A stretch of 64,000 nucleotides of DNA, from NCBI RefSeq assembly GCF_011393025.1, contig NZ_JAAOEO010000001.1, forward strand, positions 310,001 through 374,000, in the 5' to 3' direction. The stretch comes from Neobacillus terrae (GTDB lineage Bacteria; Bacillota; Bacilli; Bacillales; Cytobacillaceae). A program made the position numbers and the translations under genes. This document shows, in pieces, positions 44,854 to 52,755 of this stretch. The stretch's first letter is position 1; every line of letters starts with the position of its first letter. The notes below the pieces were generated by a model that was not told where the DNA came from, made no database searches, and was given only the letters and a program-made list of their open reading frames with translations.

Positions 44854-46818
44854 ATGGCAGCACAAATCACAGCATTAACAGATAAATTTACACAAGCCCT
44901 CGAAAGGCTTGAAAGCGCTAAACCATTTGCTAAAAGCATGTATCAAACGGACGTTTTCCAGACTTCAATCGAGCTTGCCGGGAGTAAGGAAGGCCTCCAA
45001 GCAATCTATGAAAAAGCGCCGTTATTCGATAAAGCAGGAGTATTTAATGGCGGGCCCTGGGAAGATGCTTCCAAGCTGCAGGCTCCATTTGTCGGAGGTT
45101 CCTTTCAGGTAAAGGGGGTTAATTCGATCATTGAACTGCTGAGTGAAATGAGAATGCTCTCCATTGCTAAAGGAGATTATGAACACGAAAAGGTTAGTGC
45201 CTCCGAAGCAAAGGACTTTTTAAATGAGGTTCTAGCCCTGAATCTGGACCTTCTGTTTCCTCCAGAAACAGAAGCATCCCGTATTAATACTGGTGAACAT
45301 ATTGAACGAGCGGAAAGACTTTTTCAGTTTCTTGGTGAAGAACTTTCCTTTAATGCAATTGCTGCAAAAATTGTTAGCGAGATTGACCGGCTGACTGTTC
45401 AACGGCCAATAATGACAAGCAGAATTGAAAAAATGATAAATATGGCCAATCATATGACCCAATCCAATATTGAAGAGGAATCAAAACAGGCCTTGCTCAA
45501 ATATGCTAAAGCATTGGCCGCTGTTTCTCCCTTAAGCGAAAAATACAACAGTCTGCGCGAGTACCGTTTAGCATTAAAAGAAGCAAGCGAGAGTGAATGG
45601 GCGAAGGAAGCAGAGGCATTTGCTTCCTCAATGAACGAAACTGGGCTTGTGTCACCTTATCACGCAATATTTATCAGGTTCTTAAATCGCGCAAACCCAG
45701 ATCTTATTCCAGCTGCATTAGAATTATCTGAAACGGGAACGGCAAGTTTCAATGCTAATACTTCCTTTATTCATGATTTCATTCAGCTAGGTATTCATCC
45801 TGAAACACGTCAGTCTATTTATGGACTTTCGCGCATGCTGAATAGGGGTGTTCTTACTCAGGATCCAATTATTCCGGGTATTAGAAGGTTATTTGAACTG
45901 GATATTCATCCAAAGGTGAAAAAAGCTTTGCTTAAGCCAGAGTATGAGCAAGGCGGTATTACTGCAAATGGAGTACTTCTTGCAGGGATAGCTAGTGTTC
46001 TTGGTCAGCCACTGGGTGTAGGTCAGGGTTTAAATCCGACCTGCCAGTCAGCGAGGGCAATCAGCCTATGGGCACAGCATGGTATCGGCCAATTATTAGA
46101 TTTACTCGCCCGTGCTGCCAGGGATAATGATATTGACATAACTTTTGAAGGAGAAGTGATTCATTCCAGCCAAATTGAAGGTGGAGTTGCGGATGAAATC
46201 CATTATGAACTGGATTCTGTTTCAGTGGTTTTAGTACCTCATTTGGATAAAGTCTATAATGAGATGATGAAACGGACGTTTCTGCGTGGAGAAGATGGCC
46301 ATAAATGGGTTAACCCTGAGTTTTACGGAGAATGGATTCCAAGGGGCTTCAAAAATCTTATTGATCCATTAACCGGAGCCGTTGTAAATTATGAAGCGTT
46401 TGTAAGATTGTTTTATGCAACACATCATCCTGACTACAATGAGGGTTATGAGCTAATTTATCCGAACCCGGTAGGAATTTATATCACAAACGTTCATGGG
46501 AAATTGCTAGGACTTCATGCTGTTTCCATCCAACGGATTGACAAGGATCCTGAAGGAGAATATCGGATTTATTTTTACAATCCGAATAATGACAGCGGCC
46601 AGAACTGGGGCAAAGGCGTTGAACCGAGCGTTCGTGGCAATGGGGAGCTCGAAGGCGAGTCATCGCTGCCTTTCGCTGAATTTGTATCCCGTATGTATGC
46701 TTTCCATTATAATCCTTATGAACAGGGAGATACCTATATGGTTGAAGACAGCATAGTTGAGGAAGTTCGGAAGATGGCCCAGGAAAGCTGGGGACAGGAT
46801 TATACTTGGCTTTCATAA
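44854..46818 (+). CDS. Large unknown protein with a Cys-His-Asn/Asp centre (paralogue 1)
   Basis: No family is recognised for this 654-residue protein. The first 370 residues are almost all helical. The C-terminal part has three strongly conserved blocks shared with the protein at 47196. They are GQGLNPTCQSARAISLWAQH with Cys397, LLGLHAVSIQRI with His555, and IYFYNPNNDSGQNWG with Asn576 and Asp580. Cys at a helix start, then His-Ala-Val, then a strand ending in Asn/Asp is the order of papain-like peptidases and transglutaminases. No signal peptide. TAGGGGGA precedes the ATG. It is 22 bp behind the ATP-grasp gene. Confidence 0.72.
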   Translation: MAAQITALTDKFTQALERLESAKPFAKSMYQTDVFQTSIELAGSKEGLQAIYEKAPLFDKAGVFNGGPWEDASKLQAPFVGGSFQVKGVNSIIELLSEMRMLSIAKGDYEHEKVSASEAKDFLNEVLALNLDLLFPPETEASRINTGEHIERAERLFQFLGEELSFNAIAAKIVSEIDRLTVQRPIMTSRIEKMINMANHMTQSNIEEESKQALLKYAKALAAVSPLSEKYNSLREYRLALKEASESEWAKEAEAFASSMNETGLVSPYHAIFIRFLNRANPDLIPAALELSETGTASFNANTSFIHDFIQLGIHPETRQSIYGLSRMLNRGVLTQDPIIPGIRRLFELDIHPKVKKALLKPEYEQGGITANGVLLAGIASVLGQPLGVGQGLNPTCQSARAISLWAQHGIGQLLDLLARAARDNDIDITFEGEVIHSSQIEGGVADEIHYELDSVSVVLVPHLDKVYNEMMKRTFLRGEDGHKWVNPEFYGEWIPRGFKNLIDPLTGAVVNYEAFVRLFYATHHPDYNEGYELIYPNPVGIYITNVHGKLLGLHAVSIQRIDKDPEGEYRIYFYNPNNDSGQNWGKGVEPSVRGNGELEGESSLPFAEFVSRMYAFHYNPYEQGDTYMVEDSIVEEVRKMAQESWGQDYTWLS

Positions 46819-46828
46819 CAATTATCAA

Positions 46829-46863
46829 AAAGCTGCGTCCCTAAAAAGGAGCGCAGTTTTTTA
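46829..46863 (+). terminator. Terminator after paralogue 1
   Basis: Stem CTGCGTCC / GGAGCGCAG with a bulge and A-rich loop, followed by TTTTTTA. Confidence 0.82.
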
Positions 46864-46902
46864 CATTTACTTTGTGTTAAAGCTATTAATAATTTTGTAC
46901 AA

Positions 46903-46964
46903 AGTTGATGGGAGCAGAAAACGAATGTCGAGAGCGGAAATCTACAGGCAAGTATAACAAAGCC
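46903..46964. repeat. End-only remnant of the dispersed repeat
   Basis: GTTGATGGGAGCAG is joined almost directly to AGCGGAAATCTACAGGCAAG and TATAACAAAGCC. These are the two ends of the element at 25093-25300 without its middle. Confidence 0.55.
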
Positions 46965-47195
46965 TATTCTTAAAAGAAAATGGGGCTCATTAGAAATATC
47001 GGGCACATTTCATACATAACAATACTATCCTATATATACAAGGTGTAAATCGGGATTTTGTTTCGGAAGGCGGAAGCTTTAGCCAGGAGAGAAAACTCCT
47101 GGAACACTTAAAATATAAAACAGCCTTGTGATTTAAAAATCCCTTGCTTGGCGAAGCTGAAAAGGACCAAAACTTTCGAAAAAGAGGGGTGTCAA

Positions 47196-49022
47196 TTGGG
47201 CTTAAAACAGCAATCTTTAGATGGACTTTTTCTTGGCACTCTAAATGCATTAGCATCGAAGGGGGCTCAGGGTGACATAAATCTTCGAAAGCAATGTATA
47301 AGCTATGCCAGAGATTTGCTAAATACAGAAACAGGGTTTGAGACGGCTCTTTACTATGCACCATTATTTGAGCAAGCGGGCTTGTTTTCGTCCACGCCCT
47401 GGGGGGATCCAGTTCTTCTTAAGCCTGGACTTGTAAGAGGAACTCTCCTGGCCGGGGGACTAACAGCGGTATGTGAAATGCTAAGTGATATTCGGGTGCT
47501 GGCTATTTCAATTGGAATTTTTGATAAAACTGGCTTTAGCAGGGAAGCAGCATCCCGATTTATTGATAAGGTTCTAGTCTTGAATTTAGACTTGGTATTT
47601 CCAAAGATAAATGAATTAACAAGGCTACAGAACAGAGATATTGAAACACTGAACCGCTTTTTTACTTTTATAGCAAAATACCATGCAAGCCCGGAGATTT
47701 TTGATAAATTCATAATAGAAATTGAAGAATTGTCTGCACAGAGACCAATTGTAAACAATAAAATAGTAACCATGATTGAGGCTGGAGAGACGCTGTCAAA
47801 ACAGACTAATCGAATCCCGCATAAATATCTTCTTTTTAAAAATGCCCTCCATACTCCAACAAAATTAAGTCAATTGCATGAGGATCATTATATGGCTTGT
47901 CTTTCTGGATGCAATGAGAATGAGCTGAAGGCTGAAGCAGGACAGTTTGCGGAATCCATGTTCCTTACAGGGATTGTATCAAATCATCATGTTTCTATAA
48001 CTAAATTTTTATCAGAGAATTACCCTCATTTGCTGGGAGATGTACTAGGTTTAGGACAAAATGGCAGAAATCAGTTACTGGGCTGCCTCGAAGAAATTCG
48101 GTTTTTAATAGATAAATCACTCATTTTTACAACACATCAAAGTGTTTACGGACTTTCAAAATTAATAGAAGAAAACATCATGTCAGAGGATATACTTTAT
48201 AGTCTGCGTTCTCTTGCATCAGTACCTATTAGTATTACAGTACAGGGAAGGATTGAGAAATCATTTGAAATTTCACCGTCCGAGGTAAGAGCAGTGATAA
48301 TTGCAGGTGCTATATGTCTGCTTGGATCCCCGCTCGGCATTGCTCAGGGCCATAATCCAACCTGCCAGTCAACCAGGGCCCTTAGTTACTGGGCTCAAAC
48401 ACATCCATTATATTTGTTGGAGCTTTTAAGCAAGGCTGTTGCTCTGGATCATATTGAAATGGAATTTGAGGGAATAAGGTTATCTTCCTCCCTTCTAGAG
48501 AAGTATTCTTTAAATTTATCTATTCCGATGGACCCTGTTTCTGTAATCCTTCTTCCGCATCTCCATTGTGTTTATAATGAAATGCTGAAAATGGCAGGCG
48601 GAAGGAAAGATGATCCGCATAAATGGGTCAACCCAGCTTTTTACGGCCCTCATGTTCTTTCTGGTTTTTCGAGTATTTATAATGACCTGAACTTTTACAG
48701 CCATTTTAGAAAGTATTATCATCCTGCAAGTCATTTTGCTATCCATGATTCTTTACCTCAGCCTGCAGGCATTTTCATTTTAGATGATAAAGGGAATAAC
48801 ATGGGGGCGCATGCGATATTAATCCAGCGAGTAGGGATTGACCAGGATCAAATTTCCCGTGTTTATTTTTACAATCCTAACAATGACAGCAGGCAAACCT
48901 GGGCAGGATCGATTGTTACTAGCGTTAAAGGAAATGGAGAATTAGAGGGAGAGGCCTCACTTCCATTCGAAGACTTTATAAGTTGTTTATATGCTTTTCA
49001 TTATCCTGAGGAAACCTCTTGA
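47196..49022 (+). CDS. Large unknown protein with a Cys-His-Asn/Asp centre (paralogue 2)
   Basis: TTG 47196 has AAGAGGGG 6 bases upstream; the frame is open to 47148. The 608-residue product is a paralogue of the 654-residue protein upstream. Shared blocks include VNNKIVTMIEAGETLSKQ-type helices, AQGHNPTCQSTRALSYWAQ with Cys390, DDPHKWVNPAFYGP, NMGAHAILIQRV with His539, and VYFYNPNNDSRQTW with Asn560 and Asp564, and the end KGNGELEGEASLPFE. The C-terminal tail of paralogue 1 is missing. It has its own 5' region with a terminator before it, so it is expressed separately. The function is unknown. Confidence 0.72.
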   Translation: MGLKQQSLDGLFLGTLNALASKGAQGDINLRKQCISYARDLLNTETGFETALYYAPLFEQAGLFSSTPWGDPVLLKPGLVRGTLLAGGLTAVCEMLSDIRVLAISIGIFDKTGFSREAASRFIDKVLVLNLDLVFPKINELTRLQNRDIETLNRFFTFIAKYHASPEIFDKFIIEIEELSAQRPIVNNKIVTMIEAGETLSKQTNRIPHKYLLFKNALHTPTKLSQLHEDHYMACLSGCNENELKAEAGQFAESMFLTGIVSNHHVSITKFLSENYPHLLGDVLGLGQNGRNQLLGCLEEIRFLIDKSLIFTTHQSVYGLSKLIEENIMSEDILYSLRSLASVPISITVQGRIEKSFEISPSEVRAVIIAGAICLLGSPLGIAQGHNPTCQSTRALSYWAQTHPLYLLELLSKAVALDHIEMEFEGIRLSSSLLEKYSLNLSIPMDPVSVILLPHLHCVYNEMLKMAGGRKDDPHKWVNPAFYGPHVLSGFSSIYNDLNFYSHFRKYYHPASHFAIHDSLPQPAGIFILDDKGNNMGAHAILIQRVGIDQDQISRVYFYNPNNDSRQTWAGSIVTSVKGNGELEGEASLPFEDFISCLYAFHYPEETS

Positions 49023-49132
49023 GAGAACAGCGGAGATAAATTTCTTCCTGTTTTTTTTGTTCAGATTAAGAAGAGGTGGTTCGGGAATATAAAAATAAAA
49101 AAACAATATCTTTGTATTAATAAAGGAACCTT

Positions 49133-49630
49133 ATGAAAATAGTTGTTGTTTCAGATACTCATATACCGAGAAGAGCAAAAAAACTACCCACTGCTTTATT
49201 AAAGGACCTTGTCGTTGCAGACCTTATGTTGCATGCGGGTGATTGGCAAACAGTGGAGGTTTATGAGGAGCTTTCCAAATACGGTAAAGTCGAGGGAGTC
49301 TATGGGAATGTCGACGGAGTAGATATAAAAGGAATTTTCTCTGAAAAGAAAATTATCGAAGCTGGTAAATTTCACATCGGGATTATTCATGGGCATGGGA
49401 AAGGACAGACAACTGAAAAGCGTGCCCTCCGTGCATTTAAAGATGATCATGTGGATTTGATCATTTTCGGACATTCACATATTCCCCTGAAGAAAAGGGC
49501 CGGGGAAATTCTTTTATTTAATCCAGGATCTGCAACAGACAAACGGAGACAAGAACAGTATTCCTATGGGGTAATAACAGTAGGGGAAACTTTGCATGTC
49601 GAACATGTTTTTTACGATTCAAAGGAGTAG
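49133..49630 (+). CDS. Metallophosphoesterase, YfcE/MJ0936 family
   Basis: The 165-residue protein carries the calcineurin-like metal motifs in order: SDTHIP, HAGDW, YGNVDG, GIIHGHG and GHSHIP. This is the minimal bacterial phosphodiesterase of the YfcE type; B. subtilis YsnB is a similar protein. It hydrolyses phosphodiester model substrates; the natural substrate is unknown. AAAGGAACCTT precedes the ATG. Confidence 0.88.
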   Translation: MKIVVVSDTHIPRRAKKLPTALLKDLVVADLMLHAGDWQTVEVYEELSKYGKVEGVYGNVDGVDIKGIFSEKKIIEAGKFHIGIIHGHGKGQTTEKRALRAFKDDHVDLIIFGHSHIPLKKRAGEILLFNPGSATDKRRQEQYSYGVITVGETLHVEHVFYDSKE

Positions 49631-49713
49631 GCAGAAACTTTTATCGTCGATTAGAAAATTATAGATTTTCACCTTGTGGATAAATCCGAACTAGGTTATT
49701 ATAATCCAGCTCC

Positions 49714-49775
49714 ACAAGGAACGCTTCGTCAGCAATACATCGCACGAAGAAAAGCGCAGCTTTTCGAGGAGCGCC
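49714..49775. repeat. Hairpin repeat unit, copy 3
   Basis: CACAAGGAACGCTTCGTCAG, then CAATACATCGCACGAAG, then hairpin GAAAAGCGCAGCTTTTC, then GAGGA. Same unit as at 13339-13497. Confidence 0.75.
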
Positions 49776-49886
49776 CAGCCAGCTTTCCGCGAGAATATAC
49801 TTCTTTGAATATCTTGTGAGGATCATGATCGAGAGGTGATGATTCGAACAGCACGGGGTTCCATAAGCCAAATCACTTCAGAAATC

Positions 49887-49953
49887 AGGACAAGGAACGC
49901 TCCGGCAGCTTATACATCGCACGAAGAAAAGCGCAGCTTTTCGAGGACGTGGC
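49887..49953. repeat. Hairpin repeat unit, copy 4
   Basis: AGGACAAGGAACGCTCCGGC, then TACATCGCACGAAG, then hairpin GAAAAGCGCAGCTTTTC and GAGGACG. The 435-bp gap between the phosphoesterase and the DUF6509 gene holds only copies 3 and 4 and degenerate sequence of a similar kind. Confidence 0.75.
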
Positions 49954-50017
49954 GTTTTTAGCCTTTCATCATCTGAACAGGGCGCTTGTGCCTTTCTTTA
50001 CAAAAGAGTCAATAAAT

Positions 50018-50050
50018 GAAAAGAAAAGCAGGAAAATCCCTGCTTTTCTA
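50018..50050 (-). terminator. Terminator of the DUF6509 gene
   Basis: Arms AGAAAAGCAG (50022-50031) and CTGCTTTTCT (50040-50049); on the minus strand the stem is followed by TTCATTTATT. Confidence 0.78.
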
Positions 50051-50068
50051 ACGTTTTAGTTCAAGAAT

Positions 50069-50359
50069 TCAAACGAAATCTGTTATTGCTTGTTTGCAGT
50101 AAAGATTAACATCTGCCTCTTCGTCCTCTTCAAGTTCAAAGTCGAGAACTTTCTCTGGACCTTTTTCATAAAAGTGATACTGCAGAATTTTAAAGTTATC
50201 TCCGTCAACACCATAGATTACTTTTAAACCTATTCCATTTTCGGAGTAAAGCTCGTCATCTTCATCTACATCAATATCCAAAAAGAACTCGTAGCGGTCG
50301 CCTGATAAAAGTCCAAATGGATCTTCAAGTTTTTCAATAGTATGGCCTGTTATATTCAT
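50069..50359 (-). CDS. DUF6509-like small acidic protein
   Basis: ATG 50359 (minus) has AAAGGA 7 bases upstream. The 96-residue product reads MNITGHTIEKLEDPFGLLSG, then DRYEFFLDIDVDEDDELYSE, and is strongly acidic near the C-terminus (DFELEEDEEADV). The pattern IEKLEDPFGLLSGDRYEF matches a conserved Bacillus family I know as DUF6509. The function is unknown. Confidence 0.72.
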   Translation of the reverse strand: MNITGHTIEKLEDPFGLLSGDRYEFFLDIDVDEDDELYSENGIGLKVIYGVDGDNFKILQYHFYEKGPEKVLDFELEEDEEADVNLYCKQAITDFV

Positions 50360-50587
50360 CAAATCATCCTTTTTCTATATTCTCTTCCACTATTATACAC
50401 TCTTTTAATAAAATCTTGTAAAGACGCGGAAAAAAGGCAAATAATTAAATGTTAATTATTTTCACAAAAATAATCATTAACTTCAGTTTTAAGATTGAGC
50501 GAGGAGCTTGGGCTTATTTATTCATGACTTTGTAAAAAGATTGGAATAGGCAGGATATCGCAGATGAATGAATAGATGGGAAAAAGA

Positions 50588-50624
50588 AAAAGCTTGCTCT
50601 AATAATTTTGAGCAAGCTTTTTTG
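50588..50624 (-). terminator. Terminator of the tRNA-Ser gene
   Basis: AAAGCTTGCTC / GAGCAAGCTTT stem with a loop of about ten bases, just 3' of the tRNA; T-run on the minus strand. Confidence 0.85.
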
Positions 50625-50625
50625 A

Positions 50626-50714
50626 CGGAGAAGGTGAGATTCGAACTCACGCGACGGTTGCCCGCCCTAACGCATTTCGAGTGCGCCCCCTTATAACCAC
50701 TTGGGTACTCCTCC
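50626..50714 (-). tRNA. tRNA-Ser (CGA)
   Basis: Read on the minus strand, the 89-base gene starts GGAGGAG and ends CTTCTCCG. The acceptor stem pairs with one G-U. The anticodon loop is CTCGAAA, giving anticodon CGA. A long variable arm (class II) and the T-arm GTGAGTTCGAATCTCAC confirm tRNA-Ser. CCA is not encoded. Confidence 0.95.
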
Positions 50715-50737
50715 ATAATAAAGATAAAGAAAGTCAG

Positions 50738-50768
50738 AAACCCAACCAGAATTGGTTGGGTTTTTATA
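50738..50768. terminator. Hairpin between the two tRNAs
   Basis: A 10-bp perfect stem AAACCCAACC / GGTTGGGTTT lies directly 3' of tRNA-Leu on the minus strand; the better T-run is on the plus strand. Confidence 0.7.
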
Positions 50769-50852
50769 TGCGGATGAGAGGACTTGAACCTCCACGGGGT
50801 TGCCCCCACTAGAACCTGAATCTAGCGCGTCTGCCGATTCCGCCACACCCGC
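50769..50852 (-). tRNA. tRNA-Leu (CAG)
   Basis: Minus-strand gene of 84 bases starting GCGGGTGTGGCGGAATCGGC and ending CATCCGCA. The anticodon stem CTAGA/TCTAG encloses TTCAGGT, anticodon CAG. The class II variable arm and the T-arm GGAGGTTCAAGTCCTC are present. CCA is not encoded. Confidence 0.95.
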
Positions 50853-51017
50853 GTGTTAAATGTCTGCTTTAATAATATAACATAGTTAGTTAGAAATTTC
50901 ATTAGGAAATTTTCGCTTAATAAATAATAAAAGAATTGCTGATAAATAAAATATTCAGTATACATTCAAAAACGTTCACACATATGACTGTTTTTAGATG
51001 ATTTTGATAGAAAATGA

Positions 51018-51046
51018 TTGAATCATGATATCGCTTACAGTATAAT
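51018..51046 (+). promoter_or_regulatory. fruR promoter with an overlapping cre-like site
   Basis: -35 TTGAAT (51018-51023), a 17-base spacer, and -10 TATAAT (51041-51046). TGATATCGCTTACA (51026-51039) agrees with the catabolite-responsive element consensus at 12 of 14 positions and fills the spacer, so CcpA binding would block the promoter. The upstream TGATTTTGATAGAAAATGAT resembles a DeoR-type direct repeat that FruR might bind. Confidence 0.75.
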
Positions 51047-51079
51047 GAAGGCAGAGAAAGATGAAAAGAGGTGCTAAAA

Positions 51080-51832
51080 GTGTTAACGCAACAGCGTCAT
51101 AGAATCATACTGGATTTGCTAAAAGAAAAGAGTGTTATAAAAATCCAGGAAATTATTGATTTAACTAATACCTCTGAATCAACCATAAGACGTGATCTTT
51201 CCCAGCTTGAGGAATCAAGGTTTTTAAAAAGAATTCATGGCGGGGCAGCGAGGCTTCAGGGGAAGCTTCAGGAACCAAGCATGATTGAAAAAGCATCCAT
51301 AAACCTTCAGGAAAAACGATTAATTGGACAATATGCAGCCAGCTTAATTGAAGAGGGTGACAGTATCTATCTTGATGCCGGGTCAACTACAAAAGAGATG
51401 ATTGATTTTCTTGATGTTAAAGACTTGGCTGTTGTTACAAATGGTTTTATGCATTTGAGTGACTTATTGAACAAAGGAATCAAAACATATCTTTTAGGCG
51501 GCTATGCTAAACCTTCGACAAATGCTCTTATTGGCCGGGGGGCACTGGAAGGCCTTGAGATGTACCGATTTGACAAGGCCTTTATTGGGGTCAACGGCAT
51601 CCATCCTCAATCTGGATACACAACTCCTGATCAGGAGGAGGCTATGGTTAAGCAAAAGGCTATAAACCTTTCAAGAGATGTGTTCATTCTTGCTGACGAT
51701 TCGAAATTTGGAGAAATTTCTTTTGGGAAAATCGCTGATCTTAACCAGGCAGTTATTATTACAAATAAGCTGGAAGAAGATATAAGCAAACATTATAAAA
51801 GCAAAACAACAATAAAGGTAGTGACATCATGA
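51080..51832 (+). CDS. fruR: DeoR-family fructose operon repressor
   Basis: GTG 51080 has GAGGTG 6 bases upstream and gives 250 residues (B. subtilis FruR 251). An N-terminal DeoR helix-turn-helix (IIDLTNTSESTIRRDLSQLE, later LKRIHGGA) is followed by the sugar-phosphate-sensing domain (GDSIYLDAGSTT). It represses fruRKA until fructose-1-phosphate is present. Its TGA overlaps the fruK ATG. Confidence 0.92.
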   Translation: MLTQQRHRIILDLLKEKSVIKIQEIIDLTNTSESTIRRDLSQLEESRFLKRIHGGAARLQGKLQEPSMIEKASINLQEKRLIGQYAASLIEEGDSIYLDAGSTTKEMIDFLDVKDLAVVTNGFMHLSDLLNKGIKTYLLGGYAKPSTNALIGRGALEGLEMYRFDKAFIGVNGIHPQSGYTTPDQEEAMVKQKAINLSRDVFILADDSKFGEISFGKIADLNQAVIITNKLEEDISKHYKSKTTIKVVTS

Positions 51833-52755
51833 TTTACACAGTAACTTTAAATCCATCAGTTGATTACGTTGTTGAATTGGAACAAGTAGAATTAGGCGGT
51901 TTGAATAGAACTTCTAAGGAAACGAAATTCCCAGGAGGTAAAGGCATTAACGTCTCCCGGGTTTTGAATAGATTGGGTGTTGGAAGCATAACGCTCGGTT
52001 TTGCAGGAGGATTTACAGGCCGGTACATCGATGAATACCTCTCCCGCGAGAATATTGAAACAGATTTTGTCTGGGTGGAGGAAGATACTCGAATAAATGT
52101 GAAAGTGAAATCTAAAAAAGAAACTGAGATAAATGCACGTGGGCCAAAAATCAGCAGCGAGGACTTAGAAGCACTTAAAAACAAGGCTGCTCAATTGTCC
52201 AATGAAGATATTCTAGTTCTTGCCGGGAGCATTCCTTCCAGTATGCCGAAAACCACGTATGAAGATTTAGTAAAGATATGCACGGAAAATGGCACTGGAT
52301 TTATCGTTGATGCTGAAGGAGATTTACTAATAAAAGTTCTGCCATATAAGCCTTTACTCATTAAACCAAACCATCACGAACTTGGAGAACTATTTGAAAC
52401 AACCATAAGTACTAAGGAAGAAGCCATTTATTTCGGCAGGGAGCTGCTGAAAAAAGGAGCTCAAAACGTTATTGTGTCGCTTGCTGAGAAGGGCGCTGTT
52501 TTTTTAAATAATGAAATCACCTATTCAGCTGAGGTTCCAGCAGGAGAAGTAAAAAGCTCAGTAGGTGCTGGGGATTCAACTGTTGCAGGCTTTCTTGCAA
52601 AATATCAGGAAACAAGAAACTTTGCAGAGGCTTTTAAATATGGGGTAGCTTCTGGAAGTGCAACTGCTTTTTCAATCGGTTTATGTACAAAAGAACAAAT
52701 CGATGAATTACTTCCGCAGGTAAAAATAACTGATTTTCAAGAGGGGGAGAGTTAA
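51829..52755 (+). CDS. fruK: 1-Phosphofructokinase
   Basis: A 308-residue PfkB-family kinase. The N-terminus (MIYTVTLNPSVDYVVE) and the GGKGINVSRVL motif are typical; the catalytic Asp is in the C-terminal GAGDSTVAG. It phosphorylates fructose-1-phosphate to fructose-1,6-bisphosphate. It overlaps fruR by 4 bases and fruA by 1, showing translational coupling. Confidence 0.95.
   Translation: MIYTVTLNPSVDYVVELEQVELGGLNRTSKETKFPGGKGINVSRVLNRLGVGSITLGFAGGFTGRYIDEYLSRENIETDFVWVEEDTRINVKVKSKKETEINARGPKISSEDLEALKNKAAQLSNEDILVLAGSIPSSMPKTTYEDLVKICTENGTGFIVDAEGDLLIKVLPYKPLLIKPNHHELGELFETTISTKEEAIYFGRELLKKGAQNVIVSLAEKGAVFLNNEITYSAEVPAGEVKSSVGAGDSTVAGFLAKYQETRNFAEAFKYGVASGSATAFSIGLCTKEQIDELLPQVKITDFQEGES

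Noticed and set aside
46484..46828. 114-codon minus-strand frame over paralogue 1
   Set aside because: Antisense to the most conserved part of paralogue 1; a shadow frame.
43560..49022. RiPP precursor peptide near the ATP-grasp gene (graspetide idea)
   Set aside because: I looked for a short acidic or repeated peptide frame with a ribosome binding site in the gaps at 43448-43559, 44832-44853 and 46819-47195 and found none.
49659..49871. 70-codon minus-strand frame after the phosphoesterase
   Set aside because: Falls in the hairpin repeat region and has no start signals.
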